The notes beneath the pieces are model-generated. The model was not told the DNA's origin. It saw only the letters and a list, made by a program, of their open reading frames with translations, and ran no database searches. From Smittia aterrima (taxonomy: Eukaryota; Arthropoda; Insecta; Diptera; Chironomidae), in contig CP093829.1 in the NCBI GenBank assembly GCA_033063855.1, positions 19,499,537-19,563,536 on the forward strand: DNA of 64,000 nt, written 5' to 3'. How positions within the stretch are numbered: the stretch's first letter is position 1; each line of letters starts with the position of its first letter. Both the position numbers and the translations under genes were made by a program. This document shows, piece by piece, positions 12,001-23,402 of this stretch.

Positions 12001-13170
12001 ATTGACAGTTAACTCATTAATCATTCTCTTTAGGGCGAAATCTGCAGATTTGTTTCATGAATGAAGCGGCCTCGGATAGCGAGAGCTCTGACAGTGAAAC
12101 ATGCCCGAAACTGTCGCAAGGCATGAGTCGAAAGAGAAATGTCCAGAAGTCGAGCAGTTTGATGAACCATCGGACTGCGAGTTTGAACAGCAATCCTTAC
12201 AGTTCACGTCCACTCTCCGTTGTCAAGTCTGTGATGGATCCTGTCGAAAAAGGTAAAGCGACTCGCCCTCGTGAAACTCTGAACTGAATAATAATTCTTG
12301 ATTTCACAGCTGAGCGACCAGCAACATTGGCTCTTGGTCCACCGAGTGACCCAAGCGATAACAATTTCTTCACGCAGCAAGCCCGTCTCCAGATTGAAGC
12401 ACGAATGGCCTTGGCACAAGCTAAAGATATGGCCCACATGCAAATGGAGGTAAGTGTGACAAACTTCTCTCATTAATCTTTATTAAATCTTTCTTTTACT
12501 TCTCTCAGATTGAACGACAGAAGCAAGGAATGTGCCCAGTCACTGAATTGGTGCATCAAACGCTTAACAAAGTCGGCATGACGATTCCTCCATCGAAACG
12601 TCGTCTTTCTCGACAGTTGTTAACAAACATGAACATCGCTCAACTACAAATCATCATCAACGAGTTCCACACGTTTATTGAGACACTAAATGAAGTGCTG
12701 GTGAAGTACTTGATGGATCGTGACGACTTAAGCATGCGACAGGACTCAATGCTCATTGATATCGAGGACATAACGAGATACTTGTAAGTTTTATGAACTT
12801 TTATTCACTTTCAACTTCTTTCCTTCTTATGTCACGAGATATTTACTCAACACGTTTTGAATCTTCACGTTTTAGAGCGGAGAAAGAAGAAGTTCAACTC
12901 AGCGCTCTTTCGCCACCGACGAAGACACTTCCCGTTGAATCTAAATCAGCCTTCATCAAACAAGTAACGCCAGCAATCGTTGAAACTCGACCAAAGGCTC
13001 AACCAACAATCACAGCCGTGGAAGCACGAACGAAGCTTCAACCAGCAATCACAGCCTTCTCGCCACTCCAACAGAACAAAAAGTTGCTGGTTGTGAACGG
13101 CAATGGACATCACAGAGTGAGAACGACGATCTCACGTGAAGCAATTGAACAAAATGGTTTGCATCTTTAA
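2..13170 (+). CDS. Schip1: SCHIP1-family protein (schwannomin-interacting protein 1), 5' end outside window
   Basis: Exons read as 2-413 (partial at the window edge), 964-1061, 11850-11973, 12034-12252, 12310-12449, 12509-12783 and 12876-13170; every junction has GT/AG and agreeing phase (first exon ends KDNS plus one base, next starts DIFDVYN). At least 520 residues. The part from 11850 matches the SCHIP1 family: NDREAIRRRLAMG, then LQNGRNLQICFMNE, an acidic Ser-rich stretch, and a C-terminal coiled coil with QLQIIINEFHTFIE and MLIDIEDITRYL. In vertebrates SCHIP1 binds the NF2 product schwannomin/merlin and ankyrin G; the fly homologue works with Merlin upstream of Hippo signalling. The last ~98 residues after the coiled coil are Pro/Thr/Ala-rich with imperfect repeats (KAQPTITAVEARTKLQPAIT) and look lineage-specific. 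Residues 1-137 in the window are low-complexity, Ser/Lys/Asn-rich, and less certain than the conserved half. Confidence 0.88.
7183..7407 (+). CDS. Schip1: Alternative first coding exon of Schip1 (isoform 2)
   Basis: An ATG-initiated stretch of 75 codons (MMREFDLDDNDPLSMYLKTI at the start) ends at a perfect GTAAGT donor in phase 0 (SETE|). An in-frame TAA lies two codons upstream, so the ATG is a real candidate start. The open frame continues past the donor only by chance. Joined to the exon at 11850 it would give a protein of about 425 residues. The encoded segment is acidic and hydrophilic and is not recognised. It could instead belong to a separate unseen gene, but no other downstream plus-strand phase-0 exon is available before the Schip1 common exons. 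Confidence 0.6.
7756..7944 (-). CDS. Small nested ORF, 62 aa, charged helical protein of unknown function
   Basis: On the minus strand inside the long Schip1 intron. The ORF starts at an ATG at 7944 and stops at 7756. The product begins MEIPSSATPRYSHDFRVATL and ends in a Lys/Glu-rich probable helix (KEKEYYEKLLRSEKNVKKKL). A TATAAAAG box at 8003-8010 followed 32 bases later by TCAGA (A at 7978) would give a 34-base leader, so transcription is plausible. I do not recognise the family. It could also be a single exon of a longer gene or a chance ORF. Confidence 0.35.
   Translation of the reverse strand: MEIPSSATPRYSHDFRVATLKFYDSLDASVKAREEKEKEYYEKLLRSEKNVKKKLTGLIEKS
7976..8010 (-). promoter_or_regulatory. 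Putative TATA/Inr core promoter for the nested 62-aa ORF
   Basis: The minus strand reads TATAAAAG (8010 to 8003), then about 30 bases later GTCAGAT, close to the arthropod initiator TCAGT. The spacing from the TATA to the initiator A is about 32 bases, which is the usual distance. The ATG of the nested ORF follows 34 bases downstream of the proposed start site. Confidence 0.35.
9489..9671 (+). CDS. Schip1: Alternative first coding exon of Schip1 (isoform 3)
   Basis: An ATG-initiated run of 61 codons, starting MYIENLDSMSSLMSIKRHYK, ends in phase 0 at a GTAAGT donor (SMEN|). An in-frame TAA occurs at 9465-9467 and no polypyrimidine-AG acceptor is seen directly upstream, which fits an initial exon. 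The sequence is rich in Tyr, Asn, Asp and Leu and reads like real coding sequence. Spliced to 11850 it would make a protein of about 411 residues with a different N-terminus from the other forms. Confidence 0.65.
11427..11765 (+). CDS. Schip1: Alternative first coding exon of Schip1 (isoform 4)
   Basis: An ATG-initiated run of 113 codons, starting MLTNFVNTLKNRLTARVSDG, ends in phase 0 at a weaker donor (AAT|GTAATG). Only 84 bp separate it from the first common exon at 11850, a typical intron length here, so it is the proximal start of the locus. Joined to the common exons it gives about 463 residues. The frame stays open 45 bases past the donor, so the exact donor is less sure than for the two other alternative exons. 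Confidence 0.65.
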
Positions 13171-13291
13171 AAGGAAAACAAGAAAGTTCGAACAATCACG
13201 ATTCAAAGTTAGAACAATTTAAAATTAAGATGATAAAGAAATCACAGCCGTTCCCATCCGTTTCGTCACACGCCCATTTTCCCATGAAAAC

Positions 13292-13297
13292 AATAAA
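13292..13297 (+). terminator. Poly(A) signal of Schip1
   Basis: AATAAA lies 122 bases after the Schip1 stop codon, the first canonical hexamer downstream. Confidence 0.5.
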
Positions 13298-16200
13298 AGT
13301 TATGCGAAAATTATACGTAAAGCGACAAAAGTCAAGTTCTTATCGTCATCCGTAAATTAAAAGTCAAATCCAACAAACATTTGGCGTAAAATTGAAAATC
13401 CCGAGTTGAATGTTAAGGAAAACTTTCATGAAGACTTCATTAGTTCAAGAGACTTTCTTATTTCCGAGGATTTTCCACTTAATTTGAAAGGGAAATTCAA
13501 AGTTTCTTGTGGCAAAACTCTTGACCATAAAAGCGAAAACCAATTGACCATTAAACATTCTCTTATCTCTCGTCTGATAATCTAAGCAAATCTTAATGTG
13601 AATTTCCACAAATTGTTCAAACTGATTGATTCAAATCTAAACGATGAAAGAATGGAAAATTCGGGATATTTTCCAGCCTACACTTTCGTTCAGAAGCAAA
13701 ACTTTTGAAAGCTCTCAAACTTCAATTACTTTCTCTTCATTTAACGTCGATAGGCTTCGGGGGGAAATTGTTTTAGATTGAAACAGAGGATTACAGAGAT
13801 GCTCAGGCCACAAACTCGCAGATTGAATTAGCCGAGAGGAAGTTCAAACATGATGTTGCCATCAGCTTCGACTTTTTAGTTCTAAATTCTCCTTTACCTC
13901 AAACTCTAATTAAATTTCCTTTGTTTTTCTATGTTGCGGAAAATGTTTTGCGAAAACTAATTTTCCGGAATAGAAAACACATTGCACTCTCTCATTTTCT
14001 GAGATAAAAAGAATCCTCTTCATTAAATTGTTTTATTCCCGAGTTTCCCCAACGAGAAGAGATTCTCATTATTTCCAGCAATTGAAAATTAAGCCGTTCT
14101 CTTGCTGCTGTGCCGCAAGTCGCCTCGAAACAAAAGAATTAAAATAAATTAAATTGGAAATTGCTTTCCAATCTGAAACTGCCTCGTTTGAACTCACGCG
14201 TAATCCCGGAAAATTTTCAATCAGCAAGAAATTGTTTCGCTGAGTTGGCATTTAAATGAGAGAAGGGGGAATGTGGACTTAGGAGTCGACGCTTCGTTGA
14301 ATTGAAGTATTTCTCGAGTTTTTGTGTCTCAAGTTTTCCATTCGCAAAATTAACTTCAAGACCAATTCCATGAGATTGTCATGCAGAAAAACACCATCAG
14401 ACACTGACCAAAAACCAAACCGCATTTGAACAAACGAGCACGAAGAAGCCAGGACCTAAATTTAACTTTTTGTCCACGAGTGTGCTTCACAATTGAAACG
14501 ATGAACTACAAGAGAGAGAACTCGTTATTATTCATCAGGATGAAAAAAGTGTGGAAAACTCAACGTTCGAGGAGAAAATGTTCATTTGACTCAATAATCT
14601 ATTATTACCAAGACTCGTAGACGTTTGCAAATTGTTATGTCTGTTCACTCGCAAAGCAGAAGAACGTAATAAATATACAATGGTCGAGATGAAAGTTGTT
14701 TGTTGTTGCCCTCATCGTCCCGTTTCAATAAATCAATGTAATCGAATCAAGGAGTTAATTTACGAGAATTGAGAGCGAACAGCTGAAAGGAAAAAAAAGT
14801 TTTTGACATTTTTATTGTAATCGAGAAAGTTTATTTCTCCCTTTGCACTTGTATTTATGAGATTTTATTGAGGATGCGAAGTCGTAGAGAGCAGCCGGAG
14901 TGTTCCTAAAACAAAATTGATGAAGTTGAAAGTTCGAACATGTCGAGAACTCCACACCTGCCCTCAAAATCCGGTGCGTGATGTCGCAGAGAGAAAAACA
15001 AGATCCTTTTTATCAAATTTAATCCATATCAGTGAAGGAAAAGAAAAAGAAGAGTAGAAATCAGATTTAGATAAGAAAATGAAATACGAAATGACTTCCT
15101 GCCCTCAAAAATTTTCCTTCTCGGAAAAAGGGGAGTGAAAAGTTTTTTTTTATCGTAGGAAATGATTTTTATTTATTTTCCCTCGAAGCGTTCAGATGAA
15201 GACGAAATTGTATAGAAAAGATCGAACAAACGTTATCTTACTTTTGCTGATAAAGCTTTGGCGGAACTAATTTTGAATTTGAAAGGCAAAACTAGTTGAA
15301 GAGGAATCTATTTTCTGATAATATTGTAGATCGATTGAATTAGTAAGCAGAAGAGAGAGAGACAGCTTTGAAGATAAATTTTATTTTCGCAAAGTTTAGA
15401 ATAGAAATCGAGCGTTTGCGTAAACTGAGCTTCTGCACTTATGACTCTTAGTTTTTGTCCTTGTGCCATTTAAATGTATTATTTTGATATGAAAACTTTG
15501 TTATGGAAAGAATATTTTGTATCGACATAGACAACAAATATTATCTAACTTGTTAGCGACATAGAAATTACACGAAAGAAAATCTGAAAATTCTCCAACA
15601 AACTTTATTTCCGCTTTGAAAATTCGCGATATTGATAAGAAAAGCTCCTTTGGAAAATTAAAAAGTCGTTATGAAAAGTTAAAGTCTTATGCAAGGACGA
15701 AGAATCAAAAAAGAAATATCGCACGTCTGTATCATAGACTTCACGTTTGAGAACAAAACAAATCCTTCTATCTAATAATAAAAGGTGATAATTAAAAATT
15801 AAACGAGAAACTTTTTTAAACTTTTATTTCAGAAAGCTTTGAAGGAATTTTTCTTGTTGTGAGCTTTTGAAAAAAGCTTTTTTACAGCTTTCTCATAAAA
15901 GCTCTTTTGAGATTGTGATCTGGTTCAGTTCTCTGCATTTTCCTCTCTCAAATCAATGACGTCATGACTTTTCCCAGCAAACTTCTCGTGAGAGAAAAAG
16001 TCCCAAAAAATGTTCATGAAAATCTCTCCCTTCGTCTGTTGGAATCAGTCGTTGAACGTGAGCTCTCCGTTGCTGTCGCGTTCGTAACTTGGCAATTTTC
16101 TATCCTCCAGCCACAGAAAGGCTCGCAATTTTATTTAAGAATCGTTTTCTCACAATCTTCGCAAGTGCTCAAATAGAAAAAATCCTTCTATAAAAATCAT

Positions 16201-16346
16201 AATCAATTTGATGCTGCCTCGCTCGTGAAAGAAGACAACTCTGTTCGTGTGGAAATATATTTTCGTGATTTTTCTCGGTGGTGACAAGGTGGAGATAGAA
16301 AAACAAAAGCGAAGCAAAAGATAAAAGAGAACAAGTTGTGTGAAAA
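13298..16346. other. Intergenic region between Schip1 and the tetraspanin
   Basis: AT-rich sequence with purine-rich runs (GAGAGAGAGA near 15353). No ORF here has support from splice sites or recognisable domains. It presumably holds the tetraspanin promoter and 5' UTR, but no clear TATA box was identified. Confidence 0.6.
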
Positions 16347-19300
16347 ATGAGCGATCATCTTCAAACGACAGCAGCGATGGGCTTTATCAAGAGCATGCTA
16401 GTTGGATTCAACATTGCCTTTTGGGTGAGTCTCGTGCTGCGCCCCAAGTTCCATTCAATTATCTGCAACAACAAAGCATGGATAAACTTTTCTTCATCTA
16501 CGGGAACCATAAACTGTTGATTGCGGGTAGGAAACTCACCCGGATCACATCGAGGGTTGAGGTTGGCAGATAAACAAAAGAAATCATTGAGTTGAGCAAC
16601 GAAATTTACATTTTCGAAGATCCATTCTCATAAATAAAGCTCAGACGAAAGTTTAAAGCTTAAATCCAACGAACTGCCACTGTTGGACGGAGTTGAAAGA
16701 AAATCGATAAAGCTTGTGTTTGTATCACGTTCCGTTCCATTGTGGAAAAGATTTTACTCCTCATACGATTTTTTTTACAACAATTCAAATTTCCGTTTCT
16801 GCGGATGCTACAGCTCATCCTGCTGCTGCATGCCTACCGTTGCCTGGGGATCATGTGTGAATAAATATTAATGAGCTTTCCGCTCTCATTCACACGCTTC
16901 ATCGGACTATTCCAGCCGTTGACTTTCTGTCAAAGTTACCACAAGATGCTCTCAAGAGCTTCATCAAATCAGTGAAATATGATTTGTCCTCCATAGAATT
17001 TACTTTTTGATATCAACTCAATTTAAGGTTCTCAACCTACACGTGCACACTCTCTTCGTCCTTTCACATGCGTATCACGCTTGATCTCAAAGAATCTTCC
17101 AATGGGAAGAACCTTGAATCTTTCAATAACGGAAAGAGGACGCTTTACTTCCTCGCGATTGAGTTCCGTGCTTCGTTAGACTTCCACGTTCGTGTGTCCT
17201 TCATTTATTATCAAAGAGAAGTAACAGCTCAATTTATGCAAAGGCCACAAAACGATGTTGAACCCTTTCGCACTTTGTTATTGTTTTCTGACCTTTTCTC
17301 TGCTCTCGTTCGTCTGCTTCGTATCAAAATTTCTAAAGTTCCATCTTTTCTTGACTATTGGCCTTTGCTCGCTTCTTCAATTTGCTTGATACCTTGAAGA
17401 ATTTTATAAATTTCATTACCGGATGACAAAGCGCATGTACATTCAATTCTCATGGCAAATATAAATTAATTAACAAAAAAAGAAAAAAGCTTCAAGATAG
17501 CAATTGATGGCACCATTTAGAAGACTTCGTACAAGTGCATTTTGCAAGAAGAGAATAAATCTACCGAGTCAATTGCGAGAGCTTTTTAGCTCGTAATTAA
17601 TGGTTTCGCTGTTCTCTCGCACCGCAAAATCGAAATTTCAAGGATGCTCCTCGCTTCGTTCTTCCGTTGCCACATGTGCCCTGCAATAATATAAAAACGT
17701 CTTCTTCCTCTTCTTTCCACATTGAAAGACATCACTCGGAAGTGTTTCTAGTTGATGAAAACTTTTCCAGCTAATAATCTTAACTCAACACGCAATAAAC
17801 TTTCCTTGATTATGCTTTGAACCTTAGTTCGGATGCGCTTGGCAGTTTTCTAAAGTATTCGTACGTGTACAACTCTTCTGCCTTCCGCCTCCAAGAACTC
17901 TTTGCATCTCGAGACGTGTTGGTAAGATTGACGTTAACAGGAGGAATGCAATTTATTTTGACACACGACGATGTTACATTTTGTTGAGTAAACTTTGGAA
18001 CAAGATTTAGTCGAGCTTCAACAAGATGTGATACAAGCTAACCTTGAGGGCTTCGTTTCGTCTCGGTCACCTTGAGTGCACTAACAGGATTATTATGAGA
18101 CTAGTTTTAAAATGTTGAAAGCGAAGCATCTCTCGTTATTTTTTTCCTTGAAATGCTCAGCGAGAATTCAGATTTCTTGAAACAAAGTTTCCAATGACTT
18201 CATCGTTCAAGAGCAGATCCATTTTCTTGTCTTAAAGCTCTGGATGTTGTCTTAATCTCAATTAATTCTGATTCTGGAGCTTTCACAAGTAGTTGACTTA
18301 ATTTTAATTGAATCCTTACAAAACCAACTTTCAAAATTTATTTAAATAAATGCTTCTAGGGATTTCAATTGAATTTAATCGTTGTTTCATCAACTTCACA
18401 TGAAGACTTCAAAAAGCTTTCAGCACTAAAAGCTCATTGAGAAACGTGAGCTCGTCTTCAGCTTTGAAAATCTATTTATTGACCTTGTTAAACTATCAAA
18501 GAGCTAGTTCGCAACAAGCATCACTAATCGAAAGCTCTTCAATCTCCGTTGTACTCTGTTTTGAGCTTTCATCCTTCTTCGCTTTAAAGTTCGTTCATTC
18601 GAAATTGACAATTGAAACAAATTGCTGGATTGAGAACACTTGAGCGTGAAAAATTGAATTTCATCTCGATAATGACGCTGTTTTTGTAATGGCATCAGAA
18701 TACGTTTGGCTTCATGACTTGATGATAAAAATCAATACAGCTCACTTCACTTGTTTTGCCAGCTCCCTCCGCCTCGATATCCAACCGTGAAAACAGCATA
18801 ACAATAATGATGAAATTTTAATGGAATTTTTTCCTTCTGTCTCTTCCCACCATTCCACGTTAACAAAACTTTTTTTTGACGACGACAAAACGACGGTTTT
18901 AGGTTTCTGGCTTAGCCATGTTGTGTTCGGGAATTTGGGTACAGATTGGATTGCATCGCTACATGGAGTTATCGACCGATTATACGAACACATTCCAAAT
19001 CGTCCTGGTTGGAATGGGATTGATTATTCTATTCGTGGGTACACTAGCGTGTTGTTGCACTGTTAAGGCTCAATCTTCACTTCTCTATCTGGTGAGACAA
19101 ATTGAAACATCGACGTCATTCTATAAATTATCTTCTTTTTTCTCTCTTTCTTCTTTTCTTCCCTCAGTATGCTGGTTTCCTAGCGATTATCTTGGCTATC
19201 GAGCTTGCAATTGCGGTTAGCATGTACACGTATAAAGACCATTTGGCTAATGGACTGCAAAAGGGATTGAACCAAAGCATCAGGAACTACGGACCGGAAT

Positions 19301-19826
19301 TTGTTATGAAGTCGGCTGACTTTGATGCCATGCAGGAAAATGTAAATTTTAATCATAATCTCGTTCTCTCGGTCGTGGCGATGAATTTTAAATGTTAATA
19401 AACTTTATCGCTAATGCTTTTTTATTTTGGTTGAACTATGTAGATGAGAGAGCATTTGCTGTTGAATAATTCTAATAATGTCAAGTTGTTTATGACGAAA
19501 CTTTTTCATAATTTGTCTCTCTAACTTTTTCGCAGTTGGGCTGCTGTGGTAATATAGATTACAAGGATTGGTACTCGCTTAATCCACCACGTCCGGTTCC
19601 ACGCTCATGCTGCAAGCAACCGGGACCAATTCGCTGCGATACTCAGGACGAGACTCAAATCTACAATCAGGGCTGCTATGTGAAAGTGACTCAATATCTT
19701 GAGCGTAATATGGGACGAATAGCGATCTCATCGCTGGTTGTCGCAGTCTTTCCGCTCGTCGGATCAATCTTATCGATTGCCTTGGCCAAAAACATTAATA
19801 AGGCAAAATATGAGCAAATGGCATAA
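16347..19826 (+). CDS. Tetraspanin, 243 aa
   Basis: Four coding exons, 16347-16424, 18903-19091, 19168-19341 and 19536-19826, all junctions in phase 0 with GT/AG. Four membrane segments fit the family: TM1 about residues 12-35, TM2 about 55-75, TM3 about 90-110, TM4 about 208-232. Cys residues follow TM2 (ACCC). The large extracellular loop has the diagnostic CCG (150-152), a PRSCC motif (169-173) and Cys 181 and 194, so six cysteines. Tetraspanins organise membrane microdomains with integrins and other partners. The cytoplasmic N-terminus is short. The C-terminal tail ends KAKYEQMA, without an obvious PDZ ligand. I cannot say which insect tetraspanin it is. The 2.5 kb first intron is much longer than the others and may carry regulatory sequence. 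Confidence 0.93.
16425..18902 (+). other. First intron of the tetraspanin
   Basis: A GTGAGT donor at 16425 and a TTTTAG acceptor ending at 18902. No coding exon is apparent. ORFs at 17068-17397 and elsewhere have no domain or splice support. Confidence 0.75.
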
Positions 19827-22800
19827 ACATCGCTTTTTATCATGTCTCTGATTCAGGATCCCAACTTTATTTGATTCTTGATGCGTCGCACCGTAGAGCT
19901 TTAAACTTTTGCACCTTTTTGAACGTTTTATTATTCTAATTGTGTGGATGCGAAGCTCTGCAAGAGCTGCGAGGGTGGAAGCGCCAACTGTTGCGCAAAT
20001 CTCTCCCGCACTCTCACTCTTCTTCCAACAACTCAACCAGCAGAGCTTCAATTCCCGTGAAACTGCACACAAGTTGTTAATCTGCATGTGATTTCGAATT
20101 TTGAGCACAGAGTTGATTAATACACAAAAGTTTATTCTTCTGAAAACAAAAGTCTTATCGAGCCCCGATGTGTGTATTGGAACAGACATTCACTTGATGT
20201 TAATTCGCTAAAAGCAATTGAGGAATCTCGTGTCAAGTTCAAGTTGACGTTAAGTTCACTGTCTGTTTCGTAATTTGGTGTTAACAATTTCGGAAACATT
20301 AGACAAGAGAAATTACTTAAAGCGAATCGTAAGCACGTCGTAGCACGAAACTAACGAAGAAGATGATGAAGAAGAAAAACTGCTATCGATTAATTTCCCA
20401 AAGACTGATTTTTAACGAATGAAACGAACGCTTCCTAACCCGAAGCTTTTCATTCATTTATTTTATTTCTTTCTCTCACTTCTGATTGTTATTTTTCGTC
20501 GACTGGCACTTGTGGATTTGCACAAAACGATTGTTGTTGTTAGTTCGATGAGCTTGTTAACATTTATCCGCTCTAATCTCCTCGTTTGTTGCCATTTAGT
20601 TTGATCCCCCCTCCTACTGCGATTAATCCCTTTTTCCCATCAGCAATAGCCGGAATGCATAAAAGGACATGATAAAGTGATAAAGAGAAAGCGAAACACT
20701 GACCAAACAAAATTACAAAACAATGAAATGAAAAATTATTAAACAATTTATCAAAAAAAGAAAAAACAATTTGAAGCGTAAATTGCTTTCATCAAAACAT
20801 TTTCCGATGCCAATCAATTAAAAGTTTAATTGTCATCGATCATTGATGTGAGTATAATTAGACTTATAAGGTCGTCGTCAAAAGCGGAGATAAACGGAAA
20901 ACGATTCAAGATAACGCTTTATTTTCATGTGAAAATTGAAATGCTCTTTCATATATTATGAGTAGATATTGTGATGATGTTTGAAAAGCCAAAGAAAAGT
21001 GAGAGCAAACATTCTATTTTCATTAAATTATCAGGCACGTCGTCGTGCGCGAGAACTTTTCTCTCCTTTTTTTTCATCGTTTCTTCGCCTTCTCGCTTCT
21101 CACACCCCGACAATCGAAAAGTTGGGTAATTAAAAGACAAACAGCAATTGAGATGATGGGTGGAGAGATGGAAAAAGTGTACGAAGCAGAAGCGAAACTC
21201 ATTAAGTCATTAACCGAAAGATGAAAATTCGGGGAGGGCGTTAAGAACATCCATTGAATGATAATGCGTTTAATTTCCATCCTTTTGGGGATTGTTTACA
21301 AATTTAGAAAAGAGAAGACGAAGCTTGTTAGTTTCAACAAATGACTAGAGTCTTAGAGAAAAAAAAAATAAATATCAAAATATCTTAAAAATACGTTTTC
21401 TCATTTTCCTTGAAAATGTAATTTAAAAAACTTCTCCCAAAACCTTCACGAACTTTATTGATCAAAAGAAAAGTCCGGAGAGCTTTCCATTTACCTTGAA
21501 CAATCCCCTTTCTGCTCTTTTGAGAGTCTTGGTTGAAGAATTTACGAGCTCACATCATAATTGCGACCCAATCCCGTCTTGTTAAATGTCAAATAATTAA
21601 TGACGATGAAATGTGTTACTTTATGAGAAGAAGATGCTTTATTAGAAAAGGAAATATTTTCGTCCTCGTTCATCATTCACCTTAAAACGCTGACAGACGA
21701 AGAAACGTCAGGGAGCAAATGTTGTATCAAATCTTTATTCTAAAGCATAAATTTATCAAAATGTATTGTTAATGGGACACAAATCTTTGAATTCTTAAGG
21801 ATATAAATTATACACCCGTTAAGTTGAAGCGGTGGCTTCAAGCGGTAGGCTTGGAAGGAAAATTGAGTTTGCTGAGTTTGAGGCTGGGGATTTGAAATAA
21901 ATTAATTGGTGAGGTAAACAGTTAGAAAGCTTTCTGTCGTCGCTCGAGTATGAGAAATGTCAGGAAGCAATCGACATGACGCAATGCTATCAAGCTTGAA
22001 ATTCGACGTGCAGTCGGTCGTAACTCAATGCGATTCATGAATTCCCTCATCAGCCAACGCCCTCGCTTCCACCTCGGCAAGCTCAAAGCTCCAACATATT
22101 TTTTCATCAAAATACTTTAGACGACTCTCTTTCTCGCGCTATGAACATTTTAACATATTTTAATGATACATCAACATTTATTTCACTTCATCTGAGATGA
22201 ATTTGTTGGAGAAGACAACGCTGAGAAGGAAACTTTTCTTCATTCTCTTTCCATTTGACCTCTCACGTTGATTAAATTAAGAGTGAAACTTTTTTGCCCT
22301 TCGTAATACTTATTGATGTATTTTGGATATCATGGAGAAAGGCGAAGAGAAGAAAACTTGCAATCAAGGCAATGAAAACATATTTTCAATCAATAAAAAG
22401 AAAACAAGCAAAAAATGTTTATAATGTTTCATGAATGAAGTAAACTTAATGTTGTTTTATTCATGCTGGATTTTATTTCACTCCCACGTCTCGTAGAATC
22501 GTGGCCGGAATTTCAGATTCTCACGTTGTTTCATCGAAAAAAGTTTTCTTTTTTAGGATGACGGTTGCTGAAGCTTTTACGTCCCAAGCAAAAACTTGAG
22601 AGAGATATTGAATTGGAGGAGATTTCTTTTCGAGACCAACAATCGGTGCCTAAGCCTACGTGTATATTTATTATTCATGAGATTTATTATCTGGTTTATA
22701 GCACATTAGGTAAATTACAGACAGAAAGATAGAGAGAGACTTTTGAGAAAGTTATGCAAGAGATTCGACTCAAGCTTAAGTTTATGGGGGCGAGGGGAGT

Positions 22801-23295
22801 TTAGTGCCATCGTACAATATAGGAAGAGAAGGCAAGATGAATGGCATGAGATCACATTTGTAGAATCCAGTGAGCGCGCCTTTTTCTTCCATCGTCGCTT
22901 TTCATTTCGTTCTCGAATAAATTTATCATCTTCCTCAAGCCCAAAGCCAACGAATGAAGAATTCAAAGAAAACAAGAATTTGTTTCCCTTTCTCATTCAA
23001 TGCTCAACATGCTCCATTAACATTAGGCACAAACAGATCCACTTGACATAAGATGGAATACGAAGGCTTTCTCACGCTGTGAGCGCGTGAGATAAATGAC
23101 CAAAGCTGAACCTAATTCTTCACATGTGAGTTTGTCAAAGTCGATGAGCTGTTGCTTTTCATCATCTTCCCGTTGTGCTTGCTAACGGATGTCGAGTGGA
23201 GATCTAAAGTTGACATGTTAGTGGAAGTTGAACCCGGCGTTTTGGGTCGAAGTCCTATCGAGCGAATGCCTAGAATTCATAATGAAGGGATTTCT
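19827..23295. other. Gene-poor region between convergent tetraspanin and GPCR genes
   Basis: Should hold the tetraspanin 3' UTR at the left and the GPCR 3' end at the right. Otherwise AT-rich, with poly-A stretches near 20750 and 21360. Nothing coding could be supported, apart from an open plus-strand frame that reaches into the 3' end of the GPCR and was rejected. Confidence 0.55.
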
Positions 23296-23301
23296 TTTAT
23301 T
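23296..23301 (-). terminator. Poly(A) signal of the methuselah-like gene
   Basis: TTTATT on the plus strand (AATAAA on the minus strand), about 100 bases past the GPCR stop codon at 23403. Confidence 0.45.
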
Positions 23302-23402
23302 TATCTCAACACGGAACTGAACGACCTAGAAGCAAAATCAATTTTGACAAATGGCCGGAGATGGCTCAAGTTCACTTCTAATAAAATCAAATTTCCACAC
23401 AC